Below are positions 35,178 to 43,976 of a stretch of 64,000 bases of DNA, one piece after another (position 1 is the first letter of the stretch; each line of letters opens with the position of its first letter). Below the pieces are notes generated by a model, which did no database searches, was not told the DNA's origin, and worked only from the letters and a program-made list of their open reading frames with translations. The position numbers were made by a program, and so were the translations under genes. This stretch comes from Gloeocapsopsis sp. IPPAS B-1203 (GTDB taxonomy: Bacteria > Cyanobacteriota > Cyanobacteriia > Cyanobacteriales > Chroococcidiopsidaceae): contig NZ_PEIG01000012.1 in assembly GCF_002749975.1 (NCBI RefSeq), forward strand, positions 62,001-126,000. The letters are read 5' to 3'.

Positions 35178-36146
35178 GTGGCGTCAGGAATGATGATTGC
35201 AGGTAAATGGACAACTGACAGGAATAAATCAGATTCTAGTGGCAAGTTTATTAGAATACCAACAACGTTTCGCGATCGCGTGACTGCTGATGGAACAAGT
35301 GGTTTTAAGGCAGAAGCAGGACGTTATCATCTCTATGTTGCCTTAGCGTGTCCGTGGGCACATCGCACCTTGATTATGCGAGAACTGAAAGGCTTAAACG
35401 ATGCCATCTCAGTGTCTATTGTCGATCCAATTATGAGCGATCGAGGATGGCTGTTTAGTGACGCACCAGGAACAATTCCTGACTCGGTAAATCACGCTCA
35501 ATATTTGCAAGAGATTTATATCAAAGCTGATCCCAAATATACAGGAAGAGTTACAGTTCCCGTGTTGTGGGATAAGCGATCTTCAACAATCGTTAATAAC
35601 GAGTCTCGCGAAATCATGCGGATATTTGATGTAGAGTTCGCGCAATTCGCAACACAGAAAATAGACTTATACCCACGCAATTTACAGCAGCAAATTGATG
35701 AAACAATTGATGCAATTTATCTGCCAATTAATGCAGGAGTCTATCGGGCTGGTTTTGCAACTTCGCAAGCTGCTTATGAAGAGGCAGTGACTGAACTTTT
35801 TGCTAGTTTAAGTCTATGGGAAAATACTCTGAGCAAGCAGCGTTATTTATGTGGAAATCAACTTACAGAAGCTGATATTTGTCTGTTTGTAACACTGTAT
35901 CGTTTTGATTCAGTGTATTATGGTCACTTTAAATGCAATTTGTGGCGAATTATCGACTATCCCAACCTCTGGAATTATCTCAAGGATTTATATCAACGTC
36001 CTGAATTCAAAGCGACGTGTAATCTAGACCATACCAAACGCGGCTATTACATGAGTATGACTGAGATTAATCCTAATCGAATTGTGCCTAAAGGACCGAT
36101 TATAGATTTTGAAGCAGAACACAATCGCGATCGCTTTGGTACTTAA
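35178..36146 (+). CDS. Glutathionyl-hydroquinone reductase (Xi-class glutathione S-transferase)
   Basis: The 322-residue protein has the Xi-class GST signature CPWAHRTLIMRELKGL, whose Cys forms the mixed disulphide with glutathione, then a thioredoxin-like fold and the helical GST-C domain (GNQLTEADICLFVTLYRFD). The enzyme reduces glutathionyl-hydroquinones to hydroquinones, part of quinone detoxification. The start is GTG at 35178 with AGGAG seven bases upstream; ATG at 35190 is an alternative with a poorer site. Length is normal. It stands alone. Confidence 0.9.
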   Translation: MASGMMIAGKWTTDRNKSDSSGKFIRIPTTFRDRVTADGTSGFKAEAGRYHLYVALACPWAHRTLIMRELKGLNDAISVSIVDPIMSDRGWLFSDAPGTIPDSVNHAQYLQEIYIKADPKYTGRVTVPVLWDKRSSTIVNNESREIMRIFDVEFAQFATQKIDLYPRNLQQQIDETIDAIYLPINAGVYRAGFATSQAAYEEAVTELFASLSLWENTLSKQRYLCGNQLTEADICLFVTLYRFDSVYYGHFKCNLWRIIDYPNLWNYLKDLYQRPEFKATCNLDHTKRGYYMSMTEINPNRIVPKGPIIDFEAEHNRDRFGT

Positions 36147-36205
36147 TGGCGATCGCACACTCATGAATACACTCCTCGGTGCTTTTGCTGGAAAACTGAT
36201 AATTT

Positions 36206-36967
36206 TTATTTTGAAGGCACTATGGGAACATTAGTATTTGTAGCCTGAAAAAAGGCTTTCTTTTCAAACCCCAGAGTATTGGCAACTAAGACATTAGGAA
36301 CACTTTGAATTTGTTGATTATAAGCTTGTACTGCTTGGTTATACCGCATTCTTTCTACAGCTAACCGATTTTCTGTACCTGTGAGTTCGTATTGCAGGTT
36401 AGTAAATAATTGACTTGATTGCAATTGAGGATTGACAGTAGCATAATCGCGAAAGCGATCAATGGCTTGATTGACTTGCACTGTGGCTGCAACTTTTTCT
36501 TCAGGAGTCGTCGCTTGTAAATATGTTTGACGCGATCGCACTAATAAATTAACTAGTTCTTGTTCCTGTTTAGCATAAGCTTGAGTGACATTGACAAGGT
36601 TAGGAATTAAATCAGCACGACGTTGGAGTTGATTTTCGACTTGTGCCCAAGCTGCTTCTACTCTAGAGTGACTGCTAGAAATAGAATTGTAAGTCCAGAT
36701 ACTCCAGACACTCAAAGCAGCTACCATCCCAGCGCCAGCGATGAGGAATTTTTGACGCAGATGAACTAAATGCTGTTGTTGTTTGTGTTTTGCTTGAACA
36801 TCTAGAATGGCTTGCTGAATGAATTCGGCGGGAATATCAACTTCTTCGCCTGCGGCTACTAACTCTGAAGCTGAATAACTTTGAGTGTGATTAGCATAAT
36901 TGCGTGCGGCTAACTCTAGCACTTCTGGGGCAATATTTTCAGGAATTCTTTTATCTGGATTATTCAT
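36206..36967 (-). CDS. LemA family protein with N-terminal extension
   Basis: The 253-residue protein has an N-terminal region of about 65 residues (helical, AARNYANHTQSYSASELVAA) before one membrane helix (residues 72-92) and the LemA four-helix domain, seen as RVEAAWAQVENQLQRRADLIPNLV and the tail NVLVANTLGFEKKAFF. LemA proteins are membrane-anchored with the helical domain outside. The extension is not usual in the short LemA proteins of other bacteria. It starts six bases beyond the stop of the TPM gene, so the two make one operon, a pairing seen in many bacteria. Confidence 0.87.
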   Translation of the reverse strand: MNNPDKRIPENIAPEVLELAARNYANHTQSYSASELVAAGEEVDIPAEFIQQAILDVQAKHKQQQHLVHLRQKFLIAGAGMVAALSVWSIWTYNSISSSHSRVEAAWAQVENQLQRRADLIPNLVNVTQAYAKQEQELVNLLVRSRQTYLQATTPEEKVAATVQVNQAIDRFRDYATVNPQLQSSQLFTNLQYELTGTENRLAVERMRYNQAVQAYNQQIQSVPNVLVANTLGFEKKAFFQATNTNVPIVPSK

Positions 36968-36973
36968 AAAATT

Positions 36974-38158
36974 TTACCAACTCCCACCAGCGCCCCCACC
37001 ACCACTACTACCACCATCAAAGCTACCACCACCACTGCCACCAGAATCACCCCAAGAACTACTAGGAGGAGGCGGAGGAGGTGGAGGCGGTAAAGGAGGA
37101 ATAATTTCTTCTTGCTGGCGATAGTAAGAACAACTATGGCACTCATCAGTAATGAGTCGCATTCCAGAACTGTATTGAGTTGGCGATCTCACAATCTTCT
37201 CGTTACGAGTGATAGTTAATTCTTGACAGTGAGGACAGTGCCGAAATTTGGAGGAACGAGACTCTTGGGCGATTAGGTGGAATCCATTACCAGTTTTCTT
37301 CTGACTGCAACGAGGACATTTCCACGCCTGAAACTTGACACTTCCGAGTTTTTGTGCTGTTGTTTCTGGTGGACTCAAATAGGATTGGACTATGGCATGA
37401 TCGACTTGTTGCATTGGTTGTTGGCAATCACCACACAAAAAAGTGTAATTACCTTCACCTTTACGGGTACGCCCTTCTGGTGTAATGAAGATTTTACGAG
37501 GGCGACTGAAGTAAACCGCACTTCCTGCTATTAGGGTTAATATTCCACCTCCTGTGAAAACTCCCCATAATATCCAGTTATTATTGTTTGGGGTTGGTTG
37601 GGTATTGGGAGGTATGACCTGATTTCCTGATGATGGTTCGGATTTGAGAACCACGATTAATGCTTGAGTTCCTGCTAGCGTACCGCCTGCAAAATCTCCT
37701 GTTTTGAAGCGAGGGATAATCTGAGTATCGATGATATTGCCTACTTTGGCATCGGGTAATATTGCTTCTACACCATAACCCGTCTCAATTTCTACACGGC
37801 GATCGCCTACGGAAATCAAGAATAATACGCCATTATCTTGTCCTTGCTTACCAATTCCCCAATAATTGAATAATTCTGTAGCAAATGTTTTCGGTGATAT
37901 AGCAGGGCTTGTTTCTGGTACAGTCACTACTGCCATTTCTGTACCTTTTTCTGCCTCTAATTCAGAAATCATCTGATTGATTTGGGCTTCTGTCTCGTCG
38001 CTAAGAATTCCTGCCATATCACTTACCCAACCGCCATATTCTTTGCGGGGATTTGGCACTTCTTCTACAGTTACAGCCAAGCCAGAAAGAGGAAAGAGAA
38101 TGACAGAGAAGATACTCGCCCAAAAAATACGTTTTGGTTGGAGTAGATTAAGTTTCAT
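36974..38158 (-). CDS. TPM domain (YgcG-like) protein with zinc ribbons and poly-Pro/Gly tail
   Basis: The 394-residue protein starts with a signal peptide (to about residue 29), then a TPM domain (residues 38-160: YGGWVSDMAGILSDETEAQI, NGVLFLISVGDRRVEIETGYG), one membrane helix (about 198-218) and a cytoplasmic-looking part with several CxxC pairs (CGDCQQPM, CPRCSQKK, CPHCQEL, CHSCSYY). It ends with ten or more prolines followed by a Gly/Ser tail. TPM domain proteins act as peptide-binding or thylakoid-assembly phosphatases in photosynthetic lines. It is the upstream gene of the LemA operon and its Cys pairs suggest one or more zinc ribbons. Confidence 0.85.
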   Translation of the reverse strand: MKLNLLQPKRIFWASIFSVILFPLSGLAVTVEEVPNPRKEYGGWVSDMAGILSDETEAQINQMISELEAEKGTEMAVVTVPETSPAISPKTFATELFNYWGIGKQGQDNGVLFLISVGDRRVEIETGYGVEAILPDAKVGNIIDTQIIPRFKTGDFAGGTLAGTQALIVVLKSEPSSGNQVIPPNTQPTPNNNNWILWGVFTGGGILTLIAGSAVYFSRPRKIFITPEGRTRKGEGNYTFLCGDCQQPMQQVDHAIVQSYLSPPETTAQKLGSVKFQAWKCPRCSQKKTGNGFHLIAQESRSSKFRHCPHCQELTITRNEKIVRSPTQYSSGMRLITDECHSCSYYRQQEEIIPPLPPPPPPPPPSSSWGDSGGSGGGSFDGGSSGGGGAGGSW

Positions 38159-38253
38159 TGCTTTCGCCCCTAATCAATATGGTCTGGGGTTTGCTTTAAT
38201 GATAGTTGTGTTGATAAAGTGCTTGCTTTTAAAGGCAGAGAACACAGGGGAAA

Positions 38254-38496
38254 TTAGAGATTATAGTGGCGCTGATATCGGGGATCGAGGTGATGTGTTT
38301 TGCGCTGGTTGCAGTAACGACAGAGAGTTTGTAAGTTACTAATATCGTTTTTACCACCACGAGCAAGCGGAATAATATGATCGACGGTGAGTGTCTCTAT
38401 TGCAGTTGTACCACAGCTTTGGCATTGCAGGCGATCGCGTTCAAACACATATCTCCTCACTGCTTGCGGTATCTGAATCCGTGGTGTTTTAGTCAT
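38254..38496 (-). CDS. Small HNH endonuclease
   Basis: The 80-residue protein is a compact HNH nuclease: CQSCGTTA, then LTVDHIIPLARGGKNDISNLQ and CRYCNQRKTHH give the catalytic His and a four-Cys zinc site. It consists of the nuclease domain only, with a basic start (IPQAVRRYVFERDRLQCQ). Stand-alone HNH proteins of this size are common in cyanobacteria, and their targets are unknown. It lies eight bases after the stop of a KGK gene, so it is likely the last member of a five-gene unit that begins with a dynamin-like GTPase. Confidence 0.85.
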   Translation of the reverse strand: MTKTPRIQIPQAVRRYVFERDRLQCQSCGTTAIETLTVDHIIPLARGGKNDISNLQTLCRYCNQRKTHHLDPRYQRHYNL

Positions 38497-38504
38497 AAAA
38501 TCTA

Positions 38505-38861
38505 CTACTGCCCATTTTTAGGCATCATTTGCCGAATATCATCAAGAGGCGAATTATCGCTGTTTATTGATAGTTCATTGCTATCTTTCACTTCAAGTTC
38601 TTCTGGACAAAATTCTAGAGTAATTCTTACTTTTCCTCGCTGCCAACTTTTAGCACCTGGCTTTAATATTTTACAGTCTATTCCTTCCCCAAACCAATTA
38701 GCTTTTTCTTCTGTCCAAGTTGTTCCTGATTTGTCTTTTATCGTCGGCATCATAGCTGAAATAAACTCATTAATTGTAAAAGTCCGGTTATTTACAAAAA
38801 TTTGACTAGAGTACACAGATACAACGTCTTCACGTTCTAAACTATTAAATTCAGAGTTCAT
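38505..38861 (-). CDS. KGK domain protein, third paralogue
   Basis: The 118-residue protein carries the KGK core AKSWQRGKVRITLEFCPEE and ends SPLDDIRQMMP. The same core and tail occur in the two genes upstream, so the three are tandem paralogues. KGK proteins are a small family mainly in cyanobacteria with no assigned biochemical role. AGGAG stands nine bases before the ATG. It is separated by 22 bases from the second paralogue and by eight from the HNH gene. Confidence 0.8.
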   Translation of the reverse strand: MNSEFNSLEREDVVSVYSSQIFVNNRTFTINEFISAMMPTIKDKSGTTWTEEKANWFGEGIDCKILKPGAKSWQRGKVRITLEFCPEELEVKDSNELSINSDNSPLDDIRQMMPKNGQ

Positions 38862-38883
38862 TTTTATTTTCTCCTAATATTTC

Positions 38884-39312
38884 TTAGTTAACCTGGTTTA
38901 TCTTTTGCCGAATATCATCAAGTGGTGATTCTGATTTAACATCTTGCACTTCATCTAATTCATTATTAATCTCTGGTAAATCTGGATAAAATTCTAAAGA
39001 GATTTGAAGATTAATTTTTATTTTTCCCCTTTGCCAGCCTTTAGCACCAATTTTTAGGGTTTCACAAGCTATTCCATTGTCAAACCATTCCTCGTAATGT
39101 TCAATCATACTTGAACTTCTACCATTAAATTCACGTCTAACTGGTATGATCAATTTATTTGCATGACAAGAATCGCTGATTTGTTTACCCAGCTTATATT
39201 GATGGAAAAACTTTTCTAATTCTTCTAGTAAGTTACTTACTTTGAGCATGGCAGATCCAAATGATAAAACATCTTCTCGCCCACAGTTGTGTAAAATTAT
39301 TTTGTTATTCAT
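38884..39312 (-). CDS. KGK domain protein, second paralogue (longest)
   Basis: The core AKGWQRGKIKINLQISLEF and the tail SPLDDIRQKI mark the KGK family. This copy is longer (142 residues from ATG 39312; an ATG six codons upstream is possible) because of an insertion of about 25 residues (SDSCHANKLIIPVRREF) before the core. The three copies share little outside core and tail, so the duplications are old. It lies between the first and third paralogues with short gaps. Confidence 0.8.
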   Translation of the reverse strand: MNNKIILHNCGREDVLSFGSAMLKVSNLLEELEKFFHQYKLGKQISDSCHANKLIIPVRREFNGRSSSMIEHYEEWFDNGIACETLKIGAKGWQRGKIKINLQISLEFYPDLPEINNELDEVQDVKSESPLDDIRQKINQVN

Positions 39313-39341
39313 AAACTTAATAGTTACCAAAAAATATCTTG

Positions 39342-39680
39342 TCAGCTTTTTTCATTAATCATCCTCCGAATGTCATCTAATGATGATTTTTGCTCGTTAC
39401 TCTCAAACGGGCTACTTGTGGTTACATCTTCACCTTCAGGTTTGTCAGGACAAAATTCTAGTGTGAATTTAATTCTTCCTTTTTTCCATCCTTTCGCATC
39501 TAACTGAAGCACTTCTACTTCTAAACCTTTATCTAATAGTTTATTAATATTGTCATGATTAATGTATGATTTAATTGCCCGAAGCATTTCCCCTACTTTA
39601 AATGTGCTAGATAAACTTGGTAAAGAAAAAGAGTTATATATGACCTCATCTTTTTGCATCTGCTGACAGGCTTTGTTCAT
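39342..39680 (-). CDS. KGK domain protein, first paralogue
   Basis: The 112-residue protein has the KGK core AKGWKKGRIKFTLEFCPDK and the tail SSLDDIRRMI. The first half is a weakly conserved alpha/beta region (FKVGEMLRAIKSYI). It is 77 bases downstream of the dynamin-like gene and 30 bases upstream of the second paralogue on the same strand. Only a weak ribosome binding site (AGAG) is seen. The role of the family is unknown; a link to the GTPase is inferred from gene order. Confidence 0.8.
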   Translation of the reverse strand: MNKACQQMQKDEVIYNSFSLPSLSSTFKVGEMLRAIKSYINHDNINKLLDKGLEVEVLQLDAKGWKKGRIKFTLEFCPDKPEGEDVTTSSPFESNEQKSSLDDIRRMINEKS

Positions 39681-39757
39681 AGTATTTAGCTCTAATTAAT
39701 TTAGTTTGGTTTTGATTGCAACTCAAGTAGATCGAAAAAGTTATAAATTATTTTTTA

Positions 39758-42238
39758 CTAAACACTACTTTCTAGTAAGTTCTGCGTGTTGTTTGAATAA
39801 GCCGTTTTGGTAAGATCTGTATTAGTATTAAAAATATTTGCTTTCTCAGATGATGAGATCAAGCTTGATCTATCGACTACAGGCAATAAATGCTCGTGTA
39901 AATGCATTGCTTGTAAACAGCTATTTATTCCAGTGATGACTTGGTTATAAATTGTGATTTTGTCTTGTAATTCTCCTAGAAGTCGCTCATTTCTTCTAAT
40001 CTTCTCTTCTACGTCTTGCTCTAGTGTTTGCTCTAAATAAGCACGAGCTTGAGTGTATTGTTGTAGAATGTCATTAGCTTGTTGATTGGCTACTGGTAAT
40101 AACAGCGTTTTTAGTGTTTGATTGATCGTTTGGCGGAAATTTCTGCGAATTGTAGCGGAAACTTTGGGTTCAAAATCTAATTTTAATAACTGGCGAATTG
40201 CGGGTTCGGCTTCTACCATGCTTTCGCAGTCGTAACCTTGCGAAGTTTGTTGTAATGTTTGACGAAATTGATAGATTGAAAAAGTACCTTCATCGTAAAA
40301 TCTAGGGCTTTCGCGCACAAAGCGATCGCATTCAACTCTTGCAGCACTAATTAAAGCTTGCTTAACATCTTTTTCTAAAAGTTTTAATTGCTGTTCAATT
40401 CCGCTATCATTACCAAGTAGTCGATACAAATTGCGATAATATTCTGACTTGCGTACTCGTTCAATTAAACGTTGAAATAAACTACCTGTAACTTCTTGAC
40501 ATGACTCAACCAAAATATCTTCAAGTTGATTTGCTAAGTAATACAATGCCTCGACTAAAATAGCAATTAATGGTGCAGTTGCATTGCGATGATGACTTAG
40601 TGTGGCGCGACTATACGCATCACTCACCGAAAATGTATCGAGTAATTCATCTAAGCGGCGAATCATCCGCGCTTGGAGTTTGCGAAAATCGTCTTCAAAA
40701 GCTGTGCAAGTATTAGTCACTACTGCATTAACTTCTGCTTCGATATGTGTTGCGTACTCTTTACCAATTTGTTGTAGTTGTTGGCTGAGAAGTTCGAGTT
40801 CCCGCGCTTTCATTGCATCAATTTCACGCGGTTGACTATCTAATTCGCGCTGTGCATCTATATAATGTTTCCGCAGACTGATACACAATGGCTGTAAATC
40901 ATTTGCTAAAGTTGCAAATAACTGCGGGCGTTTCTCTTGGGTAAGATACTTAGTAATTGCACTGCGAAATTCTTCAATTCCACTATCTGCAATTAACTGA
41001 TCGATTAGAGATGTACCTTGTTCGGCTAAAATTCGGATGTAGTTTTCGTTTGGTGTTTCGTAACTATTCACCGAAATGCGAAACTTACTTGGTGAAAGCT
41101 TACCAGAGTTAGCACAATAGCGATTAAATTCATTAACAAATTGCGGTGTGTCTTCTTTTCCATCGATACCTTTGACACTTTCAGCAAAAATGGAATTTAA
41201 ACCAAAGCGATCGCTTCCACTAGTGTGTTTAATCTGACTACCATAAAATCCAAGTAATCCACTCGTTTTGTAAACGCGGCTACTGTCTTGAAACTGCGCA
41301 ATAACTAAGCCATCTAAGCGTTGCCGTAGTTGTGTATTGTACCAAGTTTCATCAATGCGGTTAAAGACATAAAAAACGCGATCGCGGATTCCTGAATTAC
41401 CCCGCATGGCTTCTAGTAACTCAGTTTCCTCTTTTGTCATGTCACCAGCAGCAGCAGGTTTGAGTACGCAGACAACAGCTGAAGTATCGGGATGTTCAAT
41501 CTTGCGGTAGGTAAGTTCCGCATCTTTTTGTACCGGTGCATCAATTCCTGGCGTATCAATTAAAATATTGCCATCTTGTAAAAGCGGATGATGACAGTAA
41601 TACTCAACGCGCTTTAAAACTGCACTATTACTACCCCGACGTGCATAACTTGCAGCTTCCTTCAAATTAGAAAAGTTAAACTGCTCCATTGAATACGTGG
41701 CATTATCAGTATTGTGGATGCGATCGCAATTTGCCTCAAATCCTTCTAATAGTAAAATCAACGCCTTCGCTTGCTTAGCGCGTTCTGATTTACTCTCACC
41801 ACCTTCTTGTTGAATAATCAGTTCACTTCCTTGACATAGTAAATTAATGACTTCCGGTTGATTTATTCTCACCTGCGCAGTTAAACCCAACCGCTGACTC
41901 AACGCCTCAGCTTGTGCGCAAATTTCCGCTTCACTCAAGAAAGTGAGAATAACTTTTTCCGCTTCAGGTTCAGCATAAGCTATATAACACTCAGTTCCCG
42001 TAGCATGACCTTCAGCACTATAAAGTAGTTCGCGTTCTAATAACGCATTAATTAACATTGATTTACCAGCGCTAAACGCCCCAGCAAACACAATCTCAAA
42101 CGTCGGTGAAACAACTTTTCGCAATGAAGATTGAACTGAAAACGTATCCTGAGTACGCAATGCAGGTTCTTGATGCAACAATTGTAAGAGACTTTCAACC
42201 TGTTCTGATAAATTCTCACATTGCGGAAACTGAGACAT
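39758..42238 (-). CDS. Bacterial dynamin-like GTPase
   Basis: The 826-residue protein has a dynamin-type GTPase domain: P-loop AGAFSAGKSMLINALL near residue 55, the G2 Thr in ATGTECYIAY, G3 DTPGIDAPVQ, and G4-like NRID in VFYVFNRIDETW. Long helical and coiled-coil segments follow (450-820), with a hydrophobic stretch near 550-570 (APLIAILVEALYYLANQL) that may be the membrane paddle. Bacterial dynamin-like proteins remodel or protect membranes; some act in phage defence. Here it heads a same-strand series with three KGK genes and an HNH nuclease. The upstream gap to the divergent PPC gene holds its promoter. Confidence 0.87.
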   Translation of the reverse strand: MSQFPQCENLSEQVESLLQLLHQEPALRTQDTFSVQSSLRKVVSPTFEIVFAGAFSAGKSMLINALLERELLYSAEGHATGTECYIAYAEPEAEKVILTFLSEAEICAQAEALSQRLGLTAQVRINQPEVINLLCQGSELIIQQEGGESKSERAKQAKALILLLEGFEANCDRIHNTDNATYSMEQFNFSNLKEAASYARRGSNSAVLKRVEYYCHHPLLQDGNILIDTPGIDAPVQKDAELTYRKIEHPDTSAVVCVLKPAAAGDMTKEETELLEAMRGNSGIRDRVFYVFNRIDETWYNTQLRQRLDGLVIAQFQDSSRVYKTSGLLGFYGSQIKHTSGSDRFGLNSIFAESVKGIDGKEDTPQFVNEFNRYCANSGKLSPSKFRISVNSYETPNENYIRILAEQGTSLIDQLIADSGIEEFRSAITKYLTQEKRPQLFATLANDLQPLCISLRKHYIDAQRELDSQPREIDAMKARELELLSQQLQQIGKEYATHIEAEVNAVVTNTCTAFEDDFRKLQARMIRRLDELLDTFSVSDAYSRATLSHHRNATAPLIAILVEALYYLANQLEDILVESCQEVTGSLFQRLIERVRKSEYYRNLYRLLGNDSGIEQQLKLLEKDVKQALISAARVECDRFVRESPRFYDEGTFSIYQFRQTLQQTSQGYDCESMVEAEPAIRQLLKLDFEPKVSATIRRNFRQTINQTLKTLLLPVANQQANDILQQYTQARAYLEQTLEQDVEEKIRRNERLLGELQDKITIYNQVITGINSCLQAMHLHEHLLPVVDRSSLISSSEKANIFNTNTDLTKTAYSNNTQNLLESSV

Positions 42239-42370
42239 ATAATTTAGTACAATAAAATTTACTTTATTGCATTTATTTTATAAATTTTATTTCAATCTCA
42301 CGTTAGTAAAATCACTGAGACAGCTTTTAATCAAACTAATAAACTTAAGTAAAAACACCAATCAACATCA

Positions 42371-42766
42371 ATGGAAGTATTAGCATTAAGACTTAAATCA
42401 AATGCAGATTTACGCCAAACTTTAAAAAAATTTACCCTTCAAAACAACATTCAAGCAGGTTTTATTTTAAGTGCAATTGGTAGCCTCAAACAAGCAACAA
42501 TTCGCTTTGCTAATCAAGACACAAGTGCTGTACTCGACAATAAATTTGAAATACTTTCTCTTAATGGAACATTAGCCACAAGCGGCATTCATCTCCACAT
42601 TTGTATAGCTGACAAACACGGTAAAACCATCGGCGGACATTTAGACAACGGCTGCATCATCTACACAACCGCAGAAATCATCATTGGCACAACAACAGAC
42701 TTCACCTTTACACGCACCCTCGATCCGCAAACAGGCTACAACGAACTAGAAATCATCCCCCACTAA
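42371..42766 (+). CDS. PPC (DUF296) domain protein
   Basis: The 131-residue protein is one PPC/DUF296 domain: ALRLKSNADLRQTLKKF, then GFILSAIGSLKQATIRFA and GIHLHICIADKHGKTIGGHL, with the conserved HxH and GGHL metal-binding residues. In plants the domain accompanies AT hooks; the stand-alone bacterial form has no settled role. The gene diverges from the dynamin-like gene and overlaps the convergent RsmB-type gene by 21 bases at the 3' end. Confidence 0.85.
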   Translation: MEVLALRLKSNADLRQTLKKFTLQNNIQAGFILSAIGSLKQATIRFANQDTSAVLDNKFEILSLNGTLATSGIHLHICIADKHGKTIGGHLDNGCIIYTTAEIIIGTTTDFTFTRTLDPQTGYNELEIIPH

Positions 42767-43762
42767 TAAACCCTTCACAACTTTTTCTTCTGCGTCCTTG
42801 TAGTTCACATCATTCAACTGATACCTAATCCCCACTTGCTGCAATATCTCAACATCCAAATTCTTAACCTTCCCCACCTCAGTATTCTGAAATAAAGCCG
42901 TAAACGTCCCCGCCCCTAATTTACTTTGAGGAAACAACCGATAACAAGAAAGATTAGTAAGCCGAGATTTATACTCTACTAACGCAGAAATCTCCACTGC
43001 TTTAAACTGCGGAAACTTCTCCAGAAACCACTCACAAACTTGCTCATTTTCTTCAAAAGAATACGTACAAGTCATATAAACTAAATAACCTTGTGGTGCT
43101 ACTAGTTGTGCTGAGTTAGCAATAATTCTCTTTTGCCTATTTGCATTTTTATTAATAGTGGTAGGATGAAAACATCCTGGTACTTTACCACCTTTTGCTA
43201 ATAAAGATTGACCGCTGCAAGGAGCATCAACTATGACTAACTGGTTAGAAGAATTTATTTGATTTAAGTCACCTGGATCTTTACTTAATACAATTGTTGG
43301 GGAAATAAGACAGCGTTTTAAATTAGAAATTAGCATTCCAACACGCTTGCTAATTGCTTCATTACAGATAAGTAGTTGAGGTTGTAAAGCCCGCCAAGCA
43401 AAAATACTCTTACCTCCTGGTGCAGCACACATATCAAATATAGTGTTTATAGGCGATCGCACTGTCAACAAACTCATTGCTGCAAACACTGAAGAGAAGT
43501 CTAAGCAGTAATAATAACCTTCATTATGTAAAGAATGCTGTCCTGGTTTTTCACCAAAAGATAAACGATCGACAAAATATGGTTGCCAGGATATCGGTGG
43601 TTCTATTTTAAATGGCGATCGCTTTTCCCGACACCAAACAATACAAGGATGAAACGGTTGAGGATGAATGAGCGCGTCAACAAATTTTTCTTGTTCTGTT
43701 GCATCATCAAACAAGCGACGACTTAATTTTAATAACAAATTTGAAGGTTTATCCATCATCAA
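42746..43762 (-). CDS. RsmB/NOP-family RNA cytosine-C5 methyltransferase
   Basis: The 338-residue SAM-dependent enzyme makes 5-methylcytosine in rRNA or tRNA. The SAM site region is DMCAAPGGKSIFAWRAL, motif IV VDAPCSGQSLLAKGG, and motif VI MTCTYSFEENEQV supplies the catalytic Cys. It lacks the NusB-like N-terminal domain of RsmB and so is closer in size to the short NOP/Sun proteins. The target cannot be named. Its 3' end overlaps the PPC gene by 21 bases on the opposite strand. Confidence 0.87.
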   Translation of the reverse strand: MMMDKPSNLLLKLSRRLFDDATEQEKFVDALIHPQPFHPCIVWCREKRSPFKIEPPISWQPYFVDRLSFGEKPGQHSLHNEGYYYCLDFSSVFAAMSLLTVRSPINTIFDMCAAPGGKSIFAWRALQPQLLICNEAISKRVGMLISNLKRCLISPTIVLSKDPGDLNQINSSNQLVIVDAPCSGQSLLAKGGKVPGCFHPTTINKNANRQKRIIANSAQLVAPQGYLVYMTCTYSFEENEQVCEWFLEKFPQFKAVEISALVEYKSRLTNLSCYRLFPQSKLGAGTFTALFQNTEVGKVKNLDVEILQQVGIRYQLNDVNYKDAEEKVVKGLLVGDDF

Positions 43763-43976
43763 AACTTAAAGTAAGTGTGGTATGGATATCTTACCTAGGC
43801 ATACCACAGATAAAACTGTCACACTAAAAGTAATCAGCTTACAATGCTAACTTCAGAATAAATATATACTAAGAAATAGCTATAACTATGACAGTAGACT
43901 ACATTGAGTTTATTAATTAATAGATGTTATCAAATATTAATTACGAAAAACCGCAAACAAGAAATGAAGTAAACAA
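43763..43976. other. Intergenic region upstream of MITE copy 2
   Basis: AT-rich; carries the promoter of the RsmB-type gene on the minus strand. Nothing else was recognised. Confidence 0.5.
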
